Assembly: GCF_040784935.1 (NCBI RefSeq)
Contig: NZ_CP160680.1
Coordinates: forward strand, 1,417,501-1,481,500
Direction of reading: 5' to 3'
Length of the DNA: 64,000 nt
DNA from: Lewinella sp. LCG006
GTDB lineage: Bacteria > Bacteroidota > Bacteroidia > Chitinophagales > Saprospiraceae
Part shown: positions 1 to 7,700 of the stretch, one piece after another
Numbering within the stretch: position 1 is the stretch's first letter
Layout: each line of letters opens with the position of its first letter
Notes under the pieces: model-generated
The model's input: only the letters and a program-made list of their open reading frames with translations
Told to the model about the DNA's origin: nothing
Database searches by the model: none
Translations under genes and position numbers: made by a program

Positions 1-623
1 AAAAGAACTCTTTTTGAGGTGCTAATATTCACAATAAAATGACCTGGTTGATATTTAGCGTTACATAAAGCCAATTCTTCTTTAAGCCTTCGATAAAAAG
101 GAACATCAAAGGATACCGGAGGCTCATAAATCTCACGATGGTGAATCCGGCTCATAATTTCTGTAACTCTATCATCATCAATCAGTTGATTCTGGTCAGC
201 TCTTACTTCACTCTCCTCGATCACTTTTATTACCCGAAAATCTTTTGAAGCTATATTCAAGGTTTCTACCCTTAATCCTACTGATTTATCATAAAATATT
301 AACTCACTTTCTAATCGTCCTTTGATACTTACTTCTTCCTCTTTTTCAACCAGGGGGATTTTTGCCATAAACTCGCTTACAGGAAATGAAACCCATACTT
401 GCCAATTAAATATCGCTCTTGAAGTATCGTTTTTATGAAAGATTTGGATATAACCATCAAGTATTACATACGCTCCATCCAGCAAGTAACCACCATCATT
501 TTCTACTACTCTTACCTTCCATTCTTGTTCTGAAAGTTCGCTTAATATACTTGGTATTGGGCTTTTCATCCCGTGAAAAACGGGGTGTTTTTTCCCACAT
601 ACTTTGCAGTTGTATCTTTCCAT
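1..623 (-). CDS. DUF2199 domain protein, 3' end outside window
   Basis: An open minus-strand frame starts at ATG 623-621 and stays open to the left edge, giving at least 207 residues. The N-terminus reads MERYNCKVCGKKHPVFHGM: a CxxCGxxH zinc-ribbon-like start that is the hallmark of DUF2199 proteins, whose function is unknown. Further in are a hydrophilic alpha/beta body and a segment similar to the usual DUF2199 core (VWVSFPVSEF). No signal peptide or membrane segment is visible, so it is probably cytoplasmic. There is no clear Shine-Dalgarno sequence, as is usual for Bacteroidota. The family match is by motif recognition only. The C-terminus is cut by the window, so completeness cannot be judged. 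Confidence 0.7.
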   Translation of the reverse strand, partial: MERYNCKVCGKKHPVFHGMKSPIPSILSELSEQEWKVRVVENDGGYLLDGAYVILDGYIQIFHKNDTSRAIFNWQVWVSFPVSEFMAKIPLVEKEEEVSIKGRLESELIFYDKSVGLRVETLNIASKDFRVIKVIEESEVRADQNQLIDDDRVTEIMSRIHHREIYEPPVSFDVPFYRRLKEELALCNAKYQPGHFIVNISTSKRVL

Positions 624-742
624 GAAATTTTATCTAATTATGTATTTCGGTCAATGCATACCTTTCTTTTCGGTCCTACTTTACCACTGGCGTCAAATAG
701 CGCGGCACTGTCACATCAGCAAAGTCGACTTCTGCATGCTAT

Positions 743-1477
743 TTACTCCCTAAGAACAATCCTGGTAGTTGTCGAAATAAGACGAATTTCATTCGTCCAA
801 AAACTGCTTTCAATAGCATACTTTCCGTTATACAAATCACCATAGGGGTTTGCATCATATACAACAAGCTCTTTTCCTGCTTCATCCATGACCCACTTTG
901 CGCTTACGCGCTCACTGTTGAATCCAGGGAACGTTACGTCGTTCGGCACCCACCTGAATGATATTTGTTCTGTATTATCAAGTACTACTAAATCATAGTC
1001 GTATTCGGTAGCAGGTATCATTTCCGTCCCCTCAAAGTGAATGCTTTTTACCTGAAAGCGGTTAATCGCCTCATTCGCTTTTAGAAAATTATGGTCGTGT
1101 TGCAAAAACAACCACAAAAACAGCAGAACGCCTGTAAACGCGAGAAGTCCTAATAACTTGCCATAAAGAGGCACACTCCGAATTACCGGGATGACAAAAA
1201 GATACTTATCTACCTTGTTAACAAAAGAAAATCGCTGCTTTGCGGGGTCTTCTTTCTCTTTTAGCTTGTTCTCAACCAATAGCCTATCTGCATCATGATA
1301 AACCGATCTCGGCACGTTTATAATTGCTCCTGAAGTTACGAATGGATCGTAATCTTTCTCCCTCTCCAGTCGATATTCATACAGTGCTTCGTACTTAATA
1401 TTTTCTCTTTCCATCATAGCGCACGCCTTCTCAAAATCTGCTTTGATACGCGTCTCGAATAGCTTGATGTAGGGCAT
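743..1477 (-). CDS. Membrane protein with DUF2007-like N-terminus
   Basis: A 244-residue protein. Residues 1-75 resemble the DUF2007 (putative signal-transducing protein) fold: an opening ..IKLFETRIKADFEKA, a helix, then a short strand with INVPRSVYHDADRLL. This is followed by a charged linker and one strong hydrophobic segment at about residues 107-125 (LLGLLAFTGVLLFLWLFL). The C-terminal 115 residues are probably on the other side of the membrane and carry no motif I recognise. The start at 1477 lies 10 bp beyond the stop of a truncated reading frame (1488-1547). The role is unknown. DUF2007 proteins are often small regulatory or binding modules, but that is not evidence of function here. 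Confidence 0.6.
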   Translation of the reverse strand: MPYIKLFETRIKADFEKACAMMERENIKYEALYEYRLEREKDYDPFVTSGAIINVPRSVYHDADRLLVENKLKEKEDPAKQRFSFVNKVDKYLFVIPVIRSVPLYGKLLGLLAFTGVLLFLWLFLQHDHNFLKANEAINRFQVKSIHFEGTEMIPATEYDYDLVVLDNTEQISFRWVPNDVTFPGFNSERVSAKWVMDEAGKELVVYDANPYGDLYNGKYAIESSFWTNEIRLISTTTRIVLRE

Positions 1478-1487
1478 GAGTACAATT

Positions 1488-1547
1488 CTAAGTCAGAAAA
1501 TTAATTTCTTCTTGCAGGTGCTTTTCAAAAGGAATAACCTCTATCAT
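1488..1547 (-). pseudogene. 19-codon fragment of a broken gene start
   Basis: A minus-strand frame beginning at ATG 1547-1545 reads MIEVIPFEKHLQEEINFLT and then stops. Its first 14 codons are nearly identical, in DNA and protein, to the start of the second fragment at 3220-3363. It is therefore a remnant of the same gene family, possibly a GNAT acetyltransferase judging by the opening MIEIIPFEKHLQEEV. It sits just beyond the 3' end of the AbiE module. It is too short to be functional. Confidence 0.5.
1506..1547. repeat. 42-bp direct repeat, copy 1 (flanks AbiE module)
   Basis: This matches 3322-3363 at 40 of 42 positions, in the same orientation. Both copies encode the first codons of the same broken gene. 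Together they bracket the toxin-antitoxin genes at 1604-3096 and their control region. Confidence 0.8.
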
Positions 1548-1603
1548 ACTAATGATTATTCCACCCATTTTACAAAAGTACAAAACAATGAACCCAACGG
1601 ATA

Positions 1604-2461
1604 TCAACTATTCTCAAATTTAATTCCCCCTATTAAATCTTTGAAATACTCAGGGCTCCAAATATCTAAAGCATCATCATTTGGGATAAACCTAACAACA
1701 TCCTCTTTAATACTGCTAAAAGAAACTGATTCGATTTTGGCATCTAACAACTCAATAATCTGTTCATTAGAAATACTATTGCCTTGCCAGTCGCTGGTAT
1801 CTTTTGCTCTCGTTAAGAAATGATTTACATCCAAAGGAATCCCTTTTTTAATATACCATTCTAAGTCATACCAATCCCTTCCTTTGACTCTATTTGACCA
1901 CTTTCTAAATAGCAGGGCGTGCATTTTACCTGCAAATAGACTTGGTTTCGTAAAACATTTCACGTAAAAAGAAAATGGACGGAGCAATAACTTTTCTTCG
2001 GTTTTGAAACTTAACGGAGGCTGTCGATCAACTTCTATTTTTATCTTCAAAGTCTTGTTAGAACGTACCCCCGTTTCTTTGATGATGTCTTCGAGTACAA
2101 TTTCTTGCCATATTGTTTCAGCTTTCAGAAAAGTAGAATCAATAGCTGTTTGTTTTGTTTTTTTCTTTTCCTTAATACTAACCGTCAGTCCCAATGACTT
2201 AAATTCATCTAGAATGGCTTTGAAATAGGGCTCAATTGAAAAATTCAGATCAGGTTTAATTAACGAAAAGTCCAAATCTTCTGAATATCTATCCAACCCA
2301 TAAAAAATCCGGAGAGCGGTTCCTCCATAAAAAGCTACTTTCTCAAAAAAATCAGTTCTTGATAAGCCTGCTAAAGTAATTTCTTGCATTATTTCTCGTA
2401 ATGCAGCTAATATTTCTTCTTCATTTTGAGGATTATATTCCTCTATCCACTCTTTTATCAT
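1604..2461 (-). CDS. AbiEii/AbiGii-family nucleotidyltransferase toxin
   Basis: A 285-residue protein. The nucleotidyltransferase signature is clear: GGTALR at residues 46-51, followed by SEDLDF at 60-65 (the G-G...DxD pattern of AbiEii toxins). Downstream are KIEVDRQ and the conserved helix KWSNRVKGRDWYDL typical of this family. AbiEii proteins are the toxin half of type IV toxin-antitoxin systems and phage abortive-infection systems; known members transfer nucleotides, for example onto tRNA. Its start overlaps the stop of the upstream antitoxin gene by 4 bp (ATGA at 2458-2461), so the two are translationally coupled with the antitoxin first. Key residues look intact. The target in this organism cannot be told from sequence. 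Confidence 0.9.
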   Translation of the reverse strand: MIKEWIEEYNPQNEEEILAALREIMQEITLAGLSRTDFFEKVAFYGGTALRIFYGLDRYSEDLDFSLIKPDLNFSIEPYFKAILDEFKSLGLTVSIKEKKKTKQTAIDSTFLKAETIWQEIVLEDIIKETGVRSNKTLKIKIEVDRQPPLSFKTEEKLLLRPFSFYVKCFTKPSLFAGKMHALLFRKWSNRVKGRDWYDLEWYIKKGIPLDVNHFLTRAKDTSDWQGNSISNEQIIELLDAKIESVSFSSIKEDVVRFIPNDDALDIWSPEYFKDLIGGIKFENS

Positions 2462-3096
2462 AACTCTATCAGCGTTTTAACAAGCATTTTCAGACTACTT
2501 TTTTTAGGGGCATTTTCAATCCACAATTCCATAATTTCCGTATCTAATGTGCTTAATACTTCACTATCGATACGAAGATCTTCCATTAAAAATTCTTGCG
2601 TTTGTTTGATGCTCCTAAGATAAATTTTGGGGGTTAGCACAATTTTGTCACACAAAGCTTTTTCAGGTGAGGCAATTAACATTGTTTGCTTAGGGGAATA
2701 TGCTATGTTTTTTATTCCATAAGAATAATAAGGAATCTTTAATTGCTGGTAACTAAATCGTCCAACAGGAGTTTTATATAATTTTGAAGTCTTTATGGTT
2801 ACCGAACTTATTTCATAAGTTCTTTCTGGTATCATGCCCCAATAAGACAATGCGGACTCTAATGACACATAACTCGGTCCTCTAAGGTGATTCGCTATTA
2901 GAAAAGGTGCTGGTGTTAGTAAGTCCATTTCAGGTCCCGTTACATATAGCCCTCTTCTAATAGCAATAAGGGCTTTGCTTTTAATTAGCTCACTAATTTT
3001 ATCATTTGGACGCTGATAATCACTTAGTAAGTCTAAGATCAAATGTCTAGATATAGGAGTTTCTGCATATTCCTTTATTACCTTTCTAAAATCCAT
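2458..3096 (-). CDS. AbiEi-type antitoxin / transcriptional regulator
   Basis: A 212-residue protein, first gene of the pair. Residues 1-60 form a plausible winged-helix (HLILDLLSDYQ... then IRRGLYVTGPE, typical of AbiEi antitoxins). The segment FLIANHLRGPSYVSLESALSYWGMI at 85-109 is the characteristic family core, followed by SPEKALCDKI. AbiEi proteins neutralise AbiEii without a stable complex and repress their own promoter by binding inverted repeats. Two matching inverted repeats lie directly upstream (3120-3134 and 3183-3197). The ATG at 3096-3094 has no strong ribosome binding site. The stop overlaps the toxin start. Confidence in the family is high from sequence pattern and gene order. 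Confidence 0.88.
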   Translation of the reverse strand: MDFRKVIKEYAETPISRHLILDLLSDYQRPNDKISELIKSKALIAIRRGLYVTGPEMDLLTPAPFLIANHLRGPSYVSLESALSYWGMIPERTYEISSVTIKTSKLYKTPVGRFSYQQLKIPYYSYGIKNIAYSPKQTMLIASPEKALCDKIVLTPKIYLRSIKQTQEFLMEDLRIDSEVLSTLDTEIMELWIENAPKKSSLKMLVKTLIEL

Positions 3097-3111
3097 ACTG
3101 CAATTATTGAA

Positions 3112-3217
3112 TCCGATAATCGGAGAATTTCCGATTAACTAATTCAAATATAGCAATTTTGTGTCAAAAATCAATCACATAATCGGAAATTATCCGATTA
3201 TGTGATTGATTTTTGAC
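3112..3217 (-). promoter_or_regulatory. AbiE promoter with paired TCGGA-N5-TCCGA operators
   Basis: Two copies of TCGGA-N5-TCCGA sit at 3120-3134 and 3183-3197, 63 bp apart (six helical turns). Between them, on the minus strand, is TATATTTG (3152-3145), a perfect Bacteroidota -7 box, with TTG 19 nt further upstream as a -33 element. The distal operator is the centre of a perfect 25-bp inverted repeat (3163-3187 with 3193-3217, 5-nt loop). The proximal operator falls at or just after the expected start of transcription. This arrangement fits autorepression by the AbiEi-type protein. Confidence 0.7.
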
Positions 3218-3219
3218 AA

Positions 3220-3363
3220 TTACCTCCTAGATGAGTCAGGAACCCTTTTTGTTGCAACCGTATTCGGGAAAGAAATGGGTTCCTTAAATTCATTTCCAAT
3301 CTCCGTAATCAGAGAATTCACTTCTTCTTGCAGGTGCTTTTCAAAAGGAATAATTTCTATCAT
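3220..3363 (-). pseudogene. 47-codon 5' fragment, GNAT-like start
   Basis: The minus-strand frame from ATG 3363-3361 reads MIEIIPFEKHLQEEVNSL.., then a segment with FKEPISFPN, and stops after 47 residues in VPDSSRR. The opening looks like the first strand and helix of a GNAT acetyltransferase, but no acetyl-CoA-binding motif follows, so it is a truncated gene. It ends 3 bp before the 25-bp inverted repeat of the AbiE promoter, meaning the break point coincides with the AbiE module. The family call is tentative. Confidence 0.45.
3322..3363. repeat. 42-bp direct repeat, copy 2
   Basis: Partner of 1506-1547, differing at 2 of 42 positions. It covers the start codon and first 13 codons of the truncated frame at 3220-3363. 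Similarity fades beyond this on both sides. Confidence 0.8.
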
Positions 3364-3483
3364 ATTGACCCTTACTTACCCTCAAAGTTCTCTAGCGAAA
3401 GGCTTCGTTTAATATCATCAAATTTCAACCTATTACAACTCAAAGCTTAACGCCCGCATTCAAACCCTGAAAGGGTGATATTG

Positions 3484-4362
3484 TTACTCTCCCATAATCA
3501 TCGCCTCAATCCTGCTATTATCCGCCCTATTCTGTACATGCTTGGACTCCTCTAGCAGCACCGTCTCCTTCAGCGACGAAAACAACTTCCCGGCACGCCG
3601 AAGCATTTTCTCTCCAGGAAACATGATGTCCTTTTTGGCAGCGATCAAAGTAATGGGCGTTTTTATATCCTTCGCTTCGGCCTTACTGATGACCGGTACT
3701 GGCGTAAAATCCATATCGAAATGGAGGAAAACTTTAGACAGGTACTTTATCGCAAATTCATCTCTATCCGTAAATACCTCCGATAGAAATTGCTCTACAA
3801 ACTTTATCTTCTGGGTCTTCATATACCGCTTCATCGGAATGAAGATTTTAAACAAAGCCTTCAAAGGATTGCCATTTACGATGTAGGCAGGCGCGGCTAA
3901 GTACACTTCCTTGATTTTTTCTTCCTTGTTGATCAGGGTTTTCAAAATCACTAAACCACCAAAAGAAAAACCCACCAGCGTCACCTTATCTAATTCCAGT
4001 GATGCTATGATCTCATTCATCCACTTTCCGTAAGAATCATCTTTCATGCTTAGCCTTGTCTCCGCACTTTTGTTGGGCTGAGCAAGAACGTCTACCGCGA
4101 ATACCTGAAATTTTGTCGCTAACTGGGGATAAGTTTCCAAACTAATCGGAGCACAACCGTTGGAGCCATGCACAATCATCAAAGGCGGGTTCAAAGGCGA
4201 ACCAGTAACGATAATATTCGTCTTCCCGAAACTGGAATCAACCGTTTGATACTGATAATCAATATTCAATTCCCTGAGCTTCTCATCATAAAGTCGAAGG
4301 ATTTCCTCTTTCCCTTGGGTTGTCTTAAAAAGTGACGGCATATTCTTTCTTTTTCTGCTCAA
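3484..4362 (-). CDS. Alpha/beta hydrolase
   Basis: A 292-residue alpha/beta-hydrolase fold protein. The oxyanion region is MIVHGSNG at residues 62-69. The nucleophile elbow GFSFGG places Ser133. A plausible acid is Asp245 (AAKKDIMFPG), and the catalytic base is His275 (ESKHVQN). A basic, hydrophilic N-terminus (MSRKRKN) without a signal peptide suggests a cytoplasmic enzyme. A loop at 165-215 rich in basic and aromatic residues would be the lid. The substrate cannot be predicted. The gene is monocistronic: upstream lies a 155-bp palindromic element and downstream the broken gene fragment. Confidence 0.8.
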   Translation of the reverse strand: MSRKRKNMPSLFKTTQGKEEILRLYDEKLRELNIDYQYQTVDSSFGKTNIIVTGSPLNPPLMIVHGSNGCAPISLETYPQLATKFQVFAVDVLAQPNKSAETRLSMKDDSYGKWMNEIIASLELDKVTLVGFSFGGLVILKTLINKEEKIKEVYLAAPAYIVNGNPLKALFKIFIPMKRYMKTQKIKFVEQFLSEVFTDRDEFAIKYLSKVFLHFDMDFTPVPVISKAEAKDIKTPITLIAAKKDIMFPGEKMLRRAGKLFSSLKETVLLEESKHVQNRADNSRIEAMIMGE

Positions 4363-4394
4363 CTTTTGATGATAAAATTAAGCATTATCTGCTA

Positions 4395-4549
4395 AGAGCA
4401 TGTTTGGAGTGGATTACTTTTGAAAATCAATGATTTAGCGTTCTGGCTAAACTCAAAATCACGCGCTTGGCGGGTCAAGTAAGTGATTTGAGTGACGCCA
4501 GGTTGCTAAATGCTTGATTTTCGGTGTAAGCAAGCTCCAAACATGCTCT
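4395..4549. repeat. 155-bp imperfect palindromic element (MITE-like)
   Basis: Perfect 15-bp terminal inverted repeats (AGAGCATGTTTGGAG at 4395-4409, complement at 4535-4549) enclose further nested arms: GAAAATCAA near 4431 pairs with TTGATTTTC near 4514, and ATTTAGC near 4442 pairs with GCTAAAT near 4505. No reading frame is present. It occupies most of the gene-free gap 4363-4755. The rest of the gap holds only AT-rich leader sequence of the next gene. Confidence 0.75.
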
Positions 4550-4755
4550 AAACTGCACTTTCGGCATTAGTCAGTTAGGGCAAATGCATCAAAAAGAGAA
4601 AAGCCTTAAAAACAGATCAATGGATGAAACAGACCACGAAGTAGACGCAAAAGGGTAACCAACAATTAGGAATCAATTGCCAACCTCCGTTAAAAAAGAA
4701 AAATGTATTTTTAGGCACAGCAATAATTTCGCGAATCTCTCTATATTAAATTACG

Positions 4756-7700
4756 ATGATTACACGCTACTCCAAACACCTACTGCTGCTGCTATTTAGC
4801 TGCTGTTTTTTCCTCCCTTCTTTCTCTCAGAATGTAAACTTCAATTCTCAGGCGGATGTAAATGCTTTTAGTAGTGCTACTACCACCATCAATGGAAATT
4901 TAACCATAGAAACAACACTCGGTTCTTCTGACCCTATTTCGGATTTGTCTAATCTTTTGAATTTGACTTCGGTTACGGGAGATTTAATCATAGCCAACAA
5001 CGATGCCCTAACCAATCTGGATGAACTGGTGAACCTCTCTGCTATTGGGGGAGGTTTTCAAATATTCTCCAACGCTGCTTTAACCAATCTAGATGGACTA
5101 GTTAACATCTCTGCTATTGAGGGATATCTAGATATAAGAGACAACGATGCCTTAACCAATCTGGACGGACTCGCTAACCTCTCTTCTGTTGGGGAAAATT
5201 TTAAAATATACGGCAACGCTACCTTAACAAACCTGGACGGACTCGCTAACATCTCTTCTATTGGGGGGGATCTAGGCATATATGGCAACGATGTCTTAAC
5301 CAATCTGGACGGACTAGCGAACCTCTCTGTTATTGGGGGATATTTAAGCATAGCCTACAACGATGCCTTAACCAACCTGGACGGACTTGCGAATCTCTCT
5401 GCTATTGGGGGATATTTAAGCATAACCTACAACGCTGCCATAACCAATCTGAATGGACTAGCTAACATCTCTTCTATTGTGGGATATTTAAGCATATTCG
5501 ACAACGATGCCTTAACCAATCTGGACGGACTCGCTAACATCTCTGCTATTGGAGGAGGTTTTCAAATAACCCTCAACGATGCCTTAACCAATCTGGATGG
5601 ACTCGCTAACCTCTCTGTTATTGGGGGATATTTAAGCATAGCCTACAACGATGCTTTAACCAATCTGGATGGACTCGCTAGCATCTCTGCTATTGGGGGG
5701 AATATAGACATAACCAACAACGATGCCTTAACCAATCTGGATGGATTCGCTAACATCTCTGCTATTGGGGGGAATATAGACATAATCAACAACGATGCCT
5801 TAACCAATCTGGATGGATTCGCTAACATCTCTGCTATTGGGGGGAATATAGACATAACCAACAACGATGCCTTAACCAATCTGGATGGATTCGCTAACAT
5901 CTCTGCTATTGGGGGAGATTTAGGGATATTTTCTAACGATGCCTTAACCAACTGCTGTGCCATACAAATGCTACTCTCTACTCCAAATGCAATCGGAGGA
6001 ACTATTAATATTACAAATAACCCATCAGAATGCAGCTCCGCCGAGGAGATAATAGCAGCGAGCTGCACTACTATTGAGGTAGCGATAAACGTTCCTTGTA
6101 TAGGAGCAAATAACGGCTCCATTCAAGTGCAAATTACGGGAGGTGCAGCTCCTTTTACCTACAATTGGGAAGAAACAGAAGATGGCCAAACAGGAAACGG
6201 GATAAGTAACGCCCCCAATTTCATCATCGAAAACCTTGGTGCAAGCACTTATAGCCTTACCGTCACCGATGCGGCAGGAACGGAATTCATTCAAGAGAAC
6301 ATTCTTTTGACCCCCATACCCGGTTCTATCTTTGAAATCATTGAACTCACCACGACGAATAGCTCTAATGGTACTAGCAACGGCGCCATTTATTTGAGCG
6401 TCGCGGGCGGAATGCCTCCTTATGGCCTGACTTGGTCGGGGTCTGGTAATGGTACGCAAACAGATCTTGTGGAACTCCCATTTACCATCCCTACGCTTTA
6501 CACAGGGGAGTATGAAATAACGGTATCGGATGCTATTGGTAATCAGCAAACAATCAGCATTACTTTATTAGATGAAACCGTGCCTGTTTTCCCCTGCACC
6601 CAACCGCTTGATATCGTCATCCTCAATGACGTATCGGGCTCTGTGGATGCGGTAGAATACGAGGAATCCAAGCAGTTCTTTGTAGATTTTCTCAATGCGG
6701 CCAATATCGGTACGGCTCCTGATGAAAGCCGTGCCGCTATTATCGAGTGGTCCGGTACAAACCAACAGTCTATCCAAGTTCCAATGACTAGTGAAGTCTC
6801 TGTATTACAGAACTATATTAATTTTGATCGTTCATTTGATAGTGGTACAAATCCTCTTGCCGCGCTTGGTTTTGGAGAAAATTACCTGGCCAGTGTTGCA
6901 CGTCCAGATGCAGAGCGGGTTTTGATATTATCTACCGATGGAAGCGGAGGGCAAATAAGTCCCTCTTTAGTGGCCTTGGCTGACCAATACAAAGCTGCTG
7001 GCTATCATATTATCACCATTGCTTTTGATGATGCTTTTGCCAGCAACTATACCCGCGACCTTCTTCGCCAAGTCGCATCTATTGATTTGCTAGCACCAGG
7101 CGCACCAGCTTACTCCCTGTTAGATCAGAACCTCGCGGAAAACATTGTCAATCTCTACTTGTGTCCAATTGATCCAGGTAGCTCGGCTACGGTATACTTC
7201 GACCGGGATGGTGCCATTGACATCGTCGCTATCGAAGCCAATGGGGGCTGCCCTACGCCCGATAATATAACCGTGACGTTCACCATCGAAGCTTTGCAGG
7301 AATTGTCCATCCCGCCGGGTACGCCCCTTACTTTTTATTACAATAACCCTGCGCTGTTTGGCGCGACCCCCATTTTGAGCTGGATCGTTCCTTGCGCTAT
7401 TCCTGCTGGCACCAGCGAAACCTATTCCGTTACCCTGCCCGTAACGGGTGCTGCGAATATTTTTGCGATCCTAAATGACGATAATAGTCAGGGGCCTCCG
7501 ATCAGCTTTCCAATTACCGATCTGGACGAACTCGCCTGGTCTAACAATAGCAGTAACGCCCCTATCTGCACGGAGCCCTTGCCTACGCTACAGGCCCTAA
7601 AATACACGCTTACCCCCACACCTATTTGTAACAACACGGTTATTTACACGGTGGATGTATGCAACATCACCGATCTCGATGCCACGGGAGTTATCGTTAC

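Noticed and set aside
419-845. Two short plus-strand frames at the left end
   Set aside because: The minus strand here encodes a DUF2199 protein with a clear CxxCGxxH start; the plus frames have no features.
5008-5943. CRISPR-like regular repeats
   Set aside because: The 72-bp units are contiguous, in frame and protein-coding (LRR-like), without unique spacers or cas genes.
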